A stretch of 11,883 nt of DNA from Selenomonas sp. (lineage in GTDB: Bacteria > Bacillota > Negativicutes > Selenomonadales > Selenomonadaceae): NCBI GenBank assembly GCA_015265235.1, contig JABZYJ010000056.1:1-11883 (forward strand). The letters are read 5' to 3'. The notes under the pieces were generated by a model, which saw only the letters and a list, made by a program, of their open reading frames with translations, had not been told where the DNA came from and did no database searches. Below, one piece after another: positions 1 to 5,714 of the stretch (the stretch's first letter is position 1; each line of letters opens with the position of its first letter). Position numbers and translations under genes: made by a program.

Positions 1-1205
1 GCAATATAGGCAACCTCATCATCGGGCACCGGCATCCCTGCCTCCTTCTCCATCACGGGAATCGCATGCCGTGCGATCTCCATGAGCTCCGGATGTTCTT
101 CCTCCATCTGCGCGAGCAGAGGATTGCGGATATCCATGTGGAGTTTCAGACGATGCAGTGCCGGAGCAAGGTGATTCACAAGCCCCGTGAGCAGCGTACG
201 GCTGCGCATGAGCGGCGCGCCGCTCTTTTCGGAGGCGCGCCGCATGATCGACTGCGCGATCTGCACCAGCCGAAAATTATCCACGCGCTCGCCCCCCGAG
301 GGGAGGGTCATGCCGCGCGCACCGAGCAGATGCATGGTGATATAGCCGATCTCCGCTGCGGGGATGGAAATGGAGAATACCTCCCCCATCCGCACCGCAA
401 TCATCTCTGCCACAGAAAATTCTTCGGTATGCTGCAGCTCCTCCAGCGTCCCCGCATCCATCGCAATCATATCGCCCTGCTGCAGCCGCCGCACGGCGAG
501 CGCGAGGTGGACGACAAGTCCGACGCGTGCACTGTCTGGGATGTGCCGATTCTGCGTCTCCGCTGCAACAGCATCATCAATGCGGCGGATCTGTGCGGGA
601 TCAACGAGGCCGAGCAGGGCTCGATCCGCCGCATACGCCGTCCCCTCATCAGCCGCATCGTCTCCGATGAGGGCAAGGAGTTCCTTTTCATCCACATAAT
701 CGTGGATGATGCGAACCAGTGCACGGCGGATATCCCGCTCCGCCCCTTCGACGTAGACGCCGAGTCCGGGACGACGCACGAGCGTGATCTGCTGTGCGGC
801 AAGCCACGGCTGCAGACGATCGAGATCATGACTGACGGTACTGTCGGTCACGTGCAGAAGATGTGCCAGAGCAAAGAGCTTGAGCGGCTCATCCGCCATG
901 AGGAGACGTGTGATCAGGATGGAACGCCGCTGATCGGGGGTCAGTGTGCTGTGCACATCCGCTAAAGAGAGCTCCGTGCGCAGATGTCCAAGCGCTGCGG
1001 CATCCCCACTGAGCATGAATCCCGCCCCCGTACGCCGAAGGAGCATCACGCCATAGGACTTCAGTGCCGTCTCGATCCCGTGCATCTCGCGCGTCACAGT
1101 ACGTGCGCTGACACCGAGCTCTGCGGCGATATGTTCCGCGGTCACATAGCCGTATGCGGCAAGAAGCAGAGACAGTATCGTCCGCATACGTGCCGTCAGT
1201 TCCAT
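1..1205 (-). CDS. PRD-domain (BglG/LicR/MtlR-type) PTS transcriptional regulator, C-terminus outside the window
   Basis: About 401 codons run open from an ATG at 1205 to the window edge, so the 3' end is missing. The N-terminus holds a winged helix-turn-helix (about residues 8-60, including VTAEHIAAELGVSARTVTRE) and a second, Mga-like HTH (about 88-170, with STVSHDLDRL). PRD1 follows at about 200-297, with candidate phosphorylated histidines H233 (VVHLALAVRRL) and H292 (YITMHLLGAR). PRD2 starts near 305 with H345 (LVNHLAPALHRL); its second histidine should lie just past DEVAYIA, outside the window. Two DNA-binding HTH domains rather than an RNA-binding CAT domain indicate a DNA-binding activator like MtlR, ManR or LicR, not an antiterminator. 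In that family PTS phosphorylation of the PRDs controls activity, and EIIB/EIIA-like domains often sit at the C-terminus. Target genes probably lie beyond position 1. The exact sugar cannot be told. A G-rich ribosome site (GAGGGGGCG) precedes the ATG. Confidence 0.9.
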   Translation of the reverse strand, partial: MELTARMRTILSLLLAAYGYVTAEHIAAELGVSARTVTREMHGIETALKSYGVMLLRRTGAGFMLSGDAAALGHLRTELSLADVHSTLTPDQRRSILITRLLMADEPLKLFALAHLLHVTDSTVSHDLDRLQPWLAAQQITLVRRPGLGVYVEGAERDIRRALVRIIHDYVDEKELLALIGDDAADEGTAYAADRALLGLVDPAQIRRIDDAVAAETQNRHIPDSARVGLVVHLALAVRRLQQGDMIAMDAGTLEELQHTEEFSVAEMIAVRMGEVFSISIPAAEIGYITMHLLGARGMTLPSGGERVDNFRLVQIAQSIMRRASEKSGAPLMRSRTLLTGLVNHLAPALHRLKLHMDIRNPLLAQMEEEHPELMEIARHAIPVMEKEAGMPVPDDEVAYI

Positions 1206-1238
1206 GTGACCGCCCCCTCTCGCCCCCTGACAGGCCTC

Positions 1239-1267
1239 ATTATAACGAATGGGATTCATCATTGCAA
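1239..1267 (-). promoter_or_regulatory. Sigma-70-type promoter of the PRD regulator gene
   Basis: Read on the minus strand, a TTGCAA -35 box (1267-1262) is followed after exactly 17 bases by a perfect TATAAT -10 box (1244-1239). Transcription would start near 1232, leaving a leader of about 27 bases. It lies between the tsaD terminator and the regulator ATG, so the regulator appears to be transcribed separately from the tsa unit. Confidence 0.75.
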
Positions 1268-1270
1268 TGA
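1259..1270. promoter_or_regulatory. 12-bp palindrome over the -35 box, possible operator
   Basis: TCATTGCAATGA is a perfect 12-base palindrome and contains the whole -35 hexamer of the regulator promoter. A dimeric repressor, or the PRD regulator itself, bound here would affect RNA polymerase access. That is an inference from position and symmetry; no known operator consensus was matched. Confidence 0.4.
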
Positions 1271-1305
1271 AAAGACCTTGCCCTTTGTCATGAAGGGCTA
1301 TGGAC

Positions 1306-1343
1306 AAATAAAAAGAGCCGATGCACCATGGCACATCAGCTCT
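1306..1343 (-). terminator. Rho-independent terminator after tsaD
   Basis: On the minus strand AGAGCTGATGTG pairs with TGCATCGGCTCT around a CCATGG loop (12 pairs, three of them G-T wobbles), followed directly by TTTTTATTTG. The hairpin begins 8 bases after the tsaD stop codon and closes the tsaE-tsaB-rimI-tsaD unit. Confidence 0.85.
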
Positions 1344-1350
1344 CACAAAT

Positions 1351-2373
1351 TCAAGTAAAATCCAGTCCCGGTACAGCGTTCAGATAGAGATCGCTGTACT
1401 TCCCTGCCGCCGCCTGATAGGCACCGCGGCAGGCAATCATGGCGGCGTTATCCGTACAGAGACGCAGCGAAGGATAGAGATAGCGAATGCCCTCCTGCTC
1501 CGCCCGCGCACGCAGCTGCTGCTCGAGGGCAGCATTTGCCGCAACGCCGCCAGCAAGGACAAGGGTATCCCGCCCCGCCGCATGAATCGCCTCGAACGCC
1601 TTGTGAACGAGCACCTCCGTGACGGCTGCCTGAAACGATGCCGCGATATCCGCCGCGTGGAGTTCTCGCCCCTTCATGCGCTGACCGTTGATGTAGTTCA
1701 ACACGGCGGATTTCAGCCCGCTGAAGCTAAACTCATAGTTGCCCTCCTGCGCGAGCGCACGCGGAAAGTCAATCGCCTGCGGATCTCCCGCGCGTGCGAG
1801 TCGATCGATCTCAGGGCCGCCCGGATAGGGAAGGCCGAGCACGCGCGCAACCTTATCAAATGCTTCGCCTGCCGCATCATCGCGCGTACTGCCCATCAGG
1901 CGGAACGTCTCATAGTCCGCCACATCGACGAGTGCCGTATGCCCGCCCGAGACGACAAGCGCGATAAAGGGCGGCACGAGACCGGGCGTCTCAAGGAAAT
2001 TCGCAAAGATATGCCCCTCGAGATGATTCACACCGATGAGCGGCACGTCGAGCGAAAACGCCAATGCCTTTGCCGCCGATACACCGACAAGCAGCGCCCC
2101 CACGAGTCCGGGGCCGTATGTAACAGCGATCTGATCCATCGCCGCAAGCTCCGCTTTCGCCTCGTCGAGTGCCTGCTGGACGACGGGCAGAATGCTCAGG
2201 ATATGGTTGCGCGAAGCAATCTCAGGAACAACGCCGCCGTATTTCTGATGAATCGGTATCTGCGTTGAAATCACGCAGGACAGAAGTTCGCGTGTCCCAC
2301 GAAGTACGGCTGCCGATGTCTCATCGCAGCTTGTCTCAATCCCGAGCGTCAGTCTCTCTTGCACATCTTTCAT
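1351..2373 (-). CDS. tsaD: tRNA N6-adenosine threonylcarbamoyltransferase TsaD
   Basis: This cytoplasmic enzyme transfers the threonylcarbamoyl group from threonylcarbamoyl-AMP to A37 of ANN-decoding tRNAs, giving t6A, and works in a complex with TsaB and TsaE. The 340-residue product has the usual length. The ASKHA-fold signature LGIETSCDETS is at residues 10-20, the metal-binding HLEGH motif at 117-121, VSGGHT at 141-146, the glycine-rich LAGGVAAN at 273-280, and the C-terminal CTDNAAMI, with metal ligand D308, at 306-313. The ATG at 2373 overlaps the end of rimI by 38 bases, suggesting translational coupling; an AAGGGA sequence lies 11 bases upstream. It is the last gene of its unit, with a terminator directly behind. 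All key motifs are intact and I see nothing unusual in the protein. Confidence 0.97.
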   Translation of the reverse strand: MKDVQERLTLGIETSCDETSAAVLRGTRELLSCVISTQIPIHQKYGGVVPEIASRNHILSILPVVQQALDEAKAELAAMDQIAVTYGPGLVGALLVGVSAAKALAFSLDVPLIGVNHLEGHIFANFLETPGLVPPFIALVVSGGHTALVDVADYETFRLMGSTRDDAAGEAFDKVARVLGLPYPGGPEIDRLARAGDPQAIDFPRALAQEGNYEFSFSGLKSAVLNYINGQRMKGRELHAADIAASFQAAVTEVLVHKAFEAIHAAGRDTLVLAGGVAANAALEQQLRARAEQEGIRYLYPSLRLCTDNAAMIACRGAYQAAAGKYSDLYLNAVPGLDFT

Positions 2374-2827
2374 CAGACAGTGTATCCCTTAATTTCGTAT
2401 TCCACATGAGAATGGCATCTTCGTTGTTGTCCTGATAGTACCCCTTGCGGATACCGATCTCCACGAATCCCAGCCGCTCATAAAGACGGCGGGCGGGCAG
2501 ATTCGACGGGCGCACCTCGAGGGTCATACGCTCGACGCCGCGCTCCGCCGCTGCGCGCATCAACGCGCACACGAGCAGATGTCCATAGCCCCTGCCGCGC
2601 TGCATCGCTGTCAGCGCGATATTCGTGACCTGTGCCTCCTCAAAGGAGATCCAGCAGCCGGCAAAGCCGATCACTGCCGTGCCCTCAAGTGCAACGATAT
2701 AGCAGGCAAAGTCATTCGACGCCTCACGCCAAAAATCCTCACGCGACCACGGTGTCGGAAAGCTCTCTCGCTCGATGCACGCCACGGCGTCTGCATCCTC
2801 CGGAGTAAGCGGACGAAAGGAGATCAT
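2336..2827 (-). CDS. rimI: Ribosomal protein S18-alanine N-acetyltransferase RimI (GNAT family)
   Basis: RimI acetylates the N-terminal alanine of ribosomal protein S18 using acetyl-CoA. I take the ATG at 2827: it gives MISFRPLTPEDADAV, the typical GNAT beginning, forms an ATGA overlap with the tsaB stop, and has GGAG 10 bases upstream. An in-frame start at 2860 would add 11 unlikely residues inside tsaB. In the 163-residue product the acetyl-CoA loop R-x-x-G-x-G is at 77-82 (QRGRGYG), the catalytic-type glutamate is E104 in LEVRPSN and the tyrosine is Y116 in RRLYERLGF, matching the positions of E103 and Y115 in E. coli RimI. The Gln-rich region QVTNIAL at 66-72 is the usual beta-4 strand. 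Its place between tsaB and tsaD is common in Bacillota. Some homologues acetylate other proteins, so S18 specificity is inferred. Confidence 0.93.
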   Translation of the reverse strand: MISFRPLTPEDADAVACIERESFPTPWSREDFWREASNDFACYIVALEGTAVIGFAGCWISFEEAQVTNIALTAMQRGRGYGHLLVCALMRAAAERGVERMTLEVRPSNLPARRLYERLGFVEIGIRKGYYQDNNEDAILMWNTKLRDTLSDERCARETDARD

Positions 2828-3546
2828 GATGCCGCCGCTCCGCCATGCCTCTGCTCCCACAGCACCTCTGCCTCACTGCGGCGCAGATAGAGCGGTACTG
2901 CTGTCACGGGGTCGTTCTCCTCCCCCCGCTGCAGCCGCGCAAGGCCCGCCAGTCCTACACACGCTGCACGCGGCATGCGCAGATGCAGGGGAGCAATCCC
3001 GACATTGGCAGGAAGCGCAGGGAAATCGTTCCGCCGCGTGGCATCGCCAAGCAAAACGGCGGGCAGCTCCGTTCCCGCGAGTGCGTCGAGCACCTCGGTC
3101 AGCGGCAGGATGGAAAGGGGATGTTCCTCAGAAAGGCGCACGCCCTCCCCCTCGGGACGCCACCTGAATTCCTGCACGTAGACGTTGCCTTTCTGCGCAT
3201 CCATCATTGGGAGGATGCGCAGCCCTACAGAACCCGCATAGTGGCAGGCAAGTGCCTCCAGTGTCGGCACGCAGATCATGGGGATGTTCAGTGCGTACGC
3301 CATCATCTTTGCCGCCGCAAGGCCGATGCGCAGCCCCGTGAAGGACCCCGGACCGATACTGACGGCAATGCCATCGAGTTCCGTTTTCTTGGCACGCGCC
3401 ATCTGCAGAGCCAGCTCGATATGCGGCATGAGTGTCTCGGAGTGCGTCAATGCGCCCTGCATACTCACCTCAGCAGCGACACGCTCCTCAGAGAGCACCG
3501 CTACGCTCGATACCTGCGAGGACGTATCAAGGCTCACGATCAACAA
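2824..3546 (-). CDS. tsaB: tRNA threonylcarbamoyladenosine biosynthesis protein TsaB
   Basis: TsaB is the non-catalytic ASKHA-fold partner that dimerises with TsaD and is needed for t6A synthesis. The 240-residue product has the expected length for the family. It opens with the LIVSLDTSS phosphate-loop strand, has the diagnostic GPGSFTGLRIG at 65-75, and ends with the family-typical PLYLRRSEAE. It lacks the HxxxH metal site of TsaD, as expected. The start is a TTG at 3546 (immediately followed by a second TTG), supported by a strong GGAGGAG at 3563-3557 and by the alignment of MLIVSLDTS with normal TsaB N-termini; no in-frame ATG lies nearby. The gene overlaps the end of tsaE by 20 bases and shares ATGA with rimI, so its translation is probably coupled on both sides. 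Confidence 0.96.
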   Translation of the reverse strand: MLIVSLDTSSQVSSVAVLSEERVAAEVSMQGALTHSETLMPHIELALQMARAKKTELDGIAVSIGPGSFTGLRIGLAAAKMMAYALNIPMICVPTLEALACHYAGSVGLRILPMMDAQKGNVYVQEFRWRPEGEGVRLSEEHPLSILPLTEVLDALAGTELPAVLLGDATRRNDFPALPANVGIAPLHLRMPRAACVGLAGLARLQRGEENDPVTAVPLYLRRSEAEVLWEQRHGGAAAS

Positions 3547-4003
3547 TGCGTTTCAACTCCTCCAAGAGCGCCCTGCTCTTTTTCCCCTTGGCGACGAAGG
3601 TAAACTGCCGCTCCTCATCGTTCAGCGCTTCAATGCGTACAGAGAGATGATCTGCGGGCATGGCATCGGGGAACTTCTCCGCCCACTCGATCAGCACAAT
3701 TCCCTCCGTCGCCTCTGCGTACTCATAGAAGCCAATGTCCTCCAGCTCCTCCTCCGACGTGATCCGATAGAGATCGAAGTGCACGATCGGGCACGCTGCC
3801 TCATAGATGTTCATGAGGTTGAAGGTCGGGCTGGTCACATCGCTCTCCACGCCGAGGGTGCGGGCGAGGGCACGCACAAAGAGGGTCTTGCCTACGCCGA
3901 GTTCTCCATCGAGGCAGATGACCGTTCCCTCACGGATGATTTTGCCGATTGTCCCCGCTAAATGCGCCGTCTCTTCCGGTGAATGCGTAACACAAGTGAG
4001 CAT
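3527..4003 (-). CDS. tsaE: tRNA threonylcarbamoyladenosine biosynthesis ATPase TsaE
   Basis: TsaE is a P-loop ATPase that binds the TsaB-TsaD dimer and drives its catalytic cycle in t6A formation. The 158-residue product has the usual size. Walker A is GELGVGKT at 33-40, the threonine-containing switch motif SPTFNLMNIY is at 58-67, HFDLYR is at 75-80, and the conserved IEWAEKFP is at 105-112. The ATG at 4003 has AAGGGG 7 bases upstream. It is the first gene of the unit, preceded by a consensus -10 box and a hairpin leader. The gene for TsaC/YrdC, which makes the threonylcarbamoyl-AMP substrate, is not in this window and must be encoded elsewhere if the pathway is complete. Confidence 0.96.
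   Translation of the reverse strand: MLTCVTHSPEETAHLAGTIGKIIREGTVICLDGELGVGKTLFVRALARTLGVESDVTSPTFNLMNIYEAACPIVHFDLYRITSEEELEDIGFYEYAEATEGIVLIEWAEKFPDAMPADHLSVRIEALNDEERQFTFVAKGKKSRALLEELKRIVDREP
3557..3563 (-). promoter_or_regulatory. Ribosome binding site fixing the TTG start of tsaB
   Basis: GGAGGAG on the minus strand lies 10 bases before the TTG at 3546, inside the 3' end of tsaE. It is the main reason for accepting a TTG start here. Confidence 0.75.
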
Positions 4004-4019
4004 AGTTCGTCCCCTTATG

Positions 4020-4070
4020 AAAAAAATAGCGACTTAGGGAATCGCTGAATGTATCAGTGCTTCCCTAGTC
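4020..4070 (-). promoter_or_regulatory. Hairpin plus T-run in the tsaE leader (possible attenuator)
   Basis: On the minus strand GACTAGGGAA (4070-4061) pairs with TTCCCTAAGTC (4041-4031) with one bulged base, and an inner CTG/CAG helix lies near the loop. After four bases (GCTA) comes a run of seven T (4026-4020), then the AAGGGG ribosome site of tsaE. The predicted transcription start falls at or next to the first base of the stem, so this would be the 5' end of the mRNA. It looks like an intrinsic terminator between a promoter and its gene, but the four-base gap before the T-run would weaken termination. Confidence 0.55.
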
Positions 4071-4075
4071 ATACT

Positions 4076-4104
4076 ATTATAGCATGACACAGGAAATTGC
4101 GCAA
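4076..4104 (-). promoter_or_regulatory. Promoter of the tsaE-tsaB-rimI-tsaD unit
   Basis: On the minus strand a perfect TATAAT (4081-4076) is preceded by TGC, giving an extended -10 element. A weak -35 match, TTGCGC (4104-4099), lies 17 bases upstream. It lies just behind the rimM terminator, in fact touching its T-tract. Confidence 0.7.
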
Positions 4105-4136
4105 AGAAAACGCGGACAGAGATCGTCTCCGTCCGC
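4103..4136 (-). terminator. Rho-independent terminator of the ylxM-rimM unit
   Basis: GCGGACGGAGA (4136-4126) and TCTCTGTCCGC (4122-4112) form an 11-bp stem with one G-T wobble and a three-base loop, followed by GTTTTCTTT. The stem begins at the last base of the rimM stop codon, so there is essentially no 3' untranslated spacer. Confidence 0.85.
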
Positions 4137-4636
4137 TATTCCGGCAGGCGCACGGTCATGCAGCCGCCCGCTATGTCAATGTTCTGCACCACGGTGCGCA
4201 GTGCGGGTACAAGGAGTTCGTGCCCCTCGGCATCCCGTACCGCATAGACATCGTTGCTGCCCGTCCGCAGAACATCCGTCACCGTACCGAGTTCGTTGCC
4301 GTCCTCATCGCGAACGGTGAGCCCGACGATGTCGAACACATAATACTCCCCCTCGTCAAGCGGTGCCGCTTCCGCACGCGGCACCGTCAGCACACGTCCC
4401 GTGAGACGCTGCGCCGTCTCACGCACATCGTATTCCCGAAAATGCATGAGAATATTTCGCCCCTGCGGCTTAACGGCAGTGATATGAAGGAGTTCATCCC
4501 CTGCCATCACCTCCCGCATCTGCGCAAAGCGCTCAGGGAAATCCGTCAGGGGGATAATGCGCAGATCGCCGCGCACGCCGTGCGGTGCGCCGATGCGGCC
4601 GATGACGATGCGGTCATCAGGAACGGATCGCGACAA
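4136..4636 (-). CDS. rimM: Ribosome maturation factor RimM
   Basis: RimM binds S19 and assists maturation of the 16S rRNA 3' (head) domain of the 30S subunit. The N-terminal RimM barrel carries IGRIGAPHGVRGDLRI, followed by the linker and a C-terminal PRC-barrel (YYVFDIVGLTV, then GSNDVYAV and LLVPAL). I place the start at TTG 4636 (166 residues) because GGAGG at 4650-4646 is 9 bases away. The in-frame ATG at 4645 (169 residues) directly abuts that GGAGG, which is too close for ribosome binding, though an annotation program may prefer it. The gene overlaps the end of ylqD by 20 bases. It is the last gene of its unit; trmD, the usual downstream partner, is absent here. Confidence 0.95.
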   Translation of the reverse strand: MSRSVPDDRIVIGRIGAPHGVRGDLRIIPLTDFPERFAQMREVMAGDELLHITAVKPQGRNILMHFREYDVRETAQRLTGRVLTVPRAEAAPLDEGEYYVFDIVGLTVRDEDGNELGTVTDVLRTGSNDVYAVRDAEGHELLVPALRTVVQNIDIAGGCMTVRLPE

Positions 4637-5027
4637 TCTTGTCATCCTCCACCAGAATCTCGACGTTCATCAGCTCACGCATATCGTCGCCGATCTTCGC
4701 CTCAACCTGACGCTCAAGCGTTCCCTGCACGATCTCCGCACCCTCGGCGAACTTCTGCAGCTCCTCCTGATGGGCGCGCGTTTCCTCGACGTAGTCGACG
4801 CGGCGCTGACGCTCCTGACGGATTGTGTTGATGTGCTGGATCGCCTGCGGTGTGAGCTCTCCCTGCTCCGCCTCCTGCATCACGCGCTTCTCCTGTATGC
4901 CGAGCTGCTGCAGCTCAAGCTCTGCACGGCTGAGACCTTCCTCCATCTCCTTGAGCATCTTTGCGCGCAGCTTCTCTGTGAGCTTCGCCTTGACGGTGAC
5001 CGGCACCTTGATTGAAATCGAATCCAC
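4617..5027 (-). CDS. ylqD: YlqD-family protein
   Basis: This 136-residue acidic protein is assigned by both sequence type and position: in Bacillus subtilis ylqD lies between the KH-protein gene ylqC and rimM, exactly as here. Its function is not established. The N-terminal strand SISIKVPVTVKAKLTE is followed by a long charged helical stretch (about 18-95: LRAKMLKEMEEGLSRAELEL onward) predicted to form a coiled coil, and the C-terminus returns to a short beta region (NVEILVEDDKIVAIRS). No catalytic motif, membrane segment or signal peptide is visible. The start is a GTG at 5027 with AGGAGAG 7 bases upstream. A hairpin and T-run separate it from khpA, so ylqD-rimM may be expressed at a lower level than the upstream genes. 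Confidence 0.85.
   Translation of the reverse strand: MDSISIKVPVTVKAKLTEKLRAKMLKEMEEGLSRAELELQQLGIQEKRVMQEAEQGELTPQAIQHINTIRQERQRRVDYVEETRAHQEELQKFAEGAEIVQGTLERQVEAKIGDDMRELMNVEILVEDDKIVAIRS
4646..4650 (-). promoter_or_regulatory. Ribosome binding site deciding the rimM start
   Basis: GGAGG on the minus strand is 0 bases from an ATG (4645) but 9 bases from an in-frame TTG (4636), favouring the TTG. Confidence 0.6.
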
Positions 5028-5045
5028 TCTGTATCTCTCCTATAC

Positions 5046-5076
5046 AAAAACGGCGACCGTCCATGACGCACGCCGT
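5046..5076 (-). terminator. Intergenic hairpin with T-run between khpA and ylqD
   Basis: On the minus strand ACGGCG pairs with CGCCGT, and inside it CGTC pairs with GACG across an ATG loop, with a 2x2 internal mismatch between the two helices. TTTT follows immediately (five T in all, one of them pairing in the stem), then GTATAGGAGAG. It has the form of an intrinsic terminator inside an operon and may act as a partial terminator or 3'-end stabiliser. Confidence 0.5.
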
Positions 5077-5086
5077 CTCTCCCGGC

Positions 5087-5314
5087 TCAGCCGATCTCGA
5101 CTGTCGCCCGCTTATTCTCCTTCGTGGCAGCGGCCTTGACAACACTGCGAAGCGCCTTTGCAATCCGCCCCTGCTTGCCAATGACCTTTCCCATGTCATC
5201 CTCCGCCACGCGAAGTCTTAAAATGATCTCCTGATCATCCTGTGTTTCGTCAACGACGACAGCTTCCGGATGATCTACCAAGGATTTCGCAATAACCTCG
5301 ACTATCTCTTTCAT
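5087..5314 (-). CDS. khpA: KH-domain RNA-binding protein KhpA (YlqC)
   Basis: KhpA is a small KH-domain protein that binds RNA and, in studied Bacillota, partners with KhpB/Jag and influences cell division or sRNA biology. The 75-residue product is one KH domain; the RNA-contacting GXXG loop is GKQG at 46-49 within MGKVIGKQGRIAKALR. The length and the place between rpsP and ylqD/rimM are typical. The ATG at 5314 has GAGGAGAG about 9 bases upstream. A 90-base gap separates it from rpsP; within it I see only a 6-bp hairpin (5359-5375) with no T-run. Confidence 0.94.
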   Translation of the reverse strand: MKEIVEVIAKSLVDHPEAVVVDETQDDQEIILRLRVAEDDMGKVIGKQGRIAKALRSVVKAAATKENKRATVEIG

Positions 5315-5404
5315 GCGCGTCGTCTCTCCTCATCGCCGTGTGCGCACGCGACGGGAAGTCCTCTGCGTGAGAGGAGATCCCCCCATCGAATCGCGCGTCA
5401 CGCA

Positions 5405-5680
5405 TCAGTCCTTCTGACGCTTTGCCTCAGCGAACTTCGCCATCGTGCCATTCTTGCTCAGAATGTTCTTGACGGTATCCGTCGGCTGTGCGCCCTTCTT
5501 CATCCAATCGATCGCCTTCTCCTCGTCGATGTTGACGAGTGCGGGCTGCTTCGACGGATCGTAGTTCCCAAGGATCTCGATGAATCGCCCATCGCGCGGT
5601 GCACGCGAGTCAGCGACCACAATGCGATAGAAGGGATTCTTCTTCGCGCCCATACGGTTCAAACGAATCTTGACTGCCAT
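5405..5680 (-). CDS. rpsP: 30S ribosomal protein S16
   Basis: S16 is a primary-layer 30S protein that binds 16S rRNA in the 5'/central domain. The 91-residue product matches bacterial S16: MAVKIRLNRMGAKKNPFYRI at the N-terminus, then VVADSRAPRDGRFIE and ILGNYDP. The lysine-rich C-terminus (KFAEAKRQKD) is normal. The ATG at 5680 is preceded by AAAGGTGG with 7 bases spacing. It follows ffh after 34 bases with no terminator, so the two are co-transcribed. Confidence 0.98.
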   Translation of the reverse strand: MAVKIRLNRMGAKKNPFYRIVVADSRAPRDGRFIEILGNYDPSKQPALVNIDEEKAIDWMKKGAQPTDTVKNILSKNGTMAKFAEAKRQKD

Positions 5681-5714
5681 AATTTCACCACCTTTCGTTG
5701 GATATTGTACCGCA

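Noticed and set aside
1280..1298. Hairpin GCCCTT/AAGGGC between the tsaD terminator and the regulator promoter
   Set aside because: It is only 6 bp, lies upstream of the -35 box, and lacks a convincing T-run. A much better terminator is already present at 1306-1343.
2828..2860. Longer RimI beginning at 2860
   Set aside because: The extra 11 residues lie inside tsaB and have no family similarity; the ATG at 2827 has an ATGA coupling overlap and a ribosome site.
5359..5375. Terminator between rpsP and khpA
   Set aside because: It is only a 6-bp hairpin, and no T-run follows on the minus strand.
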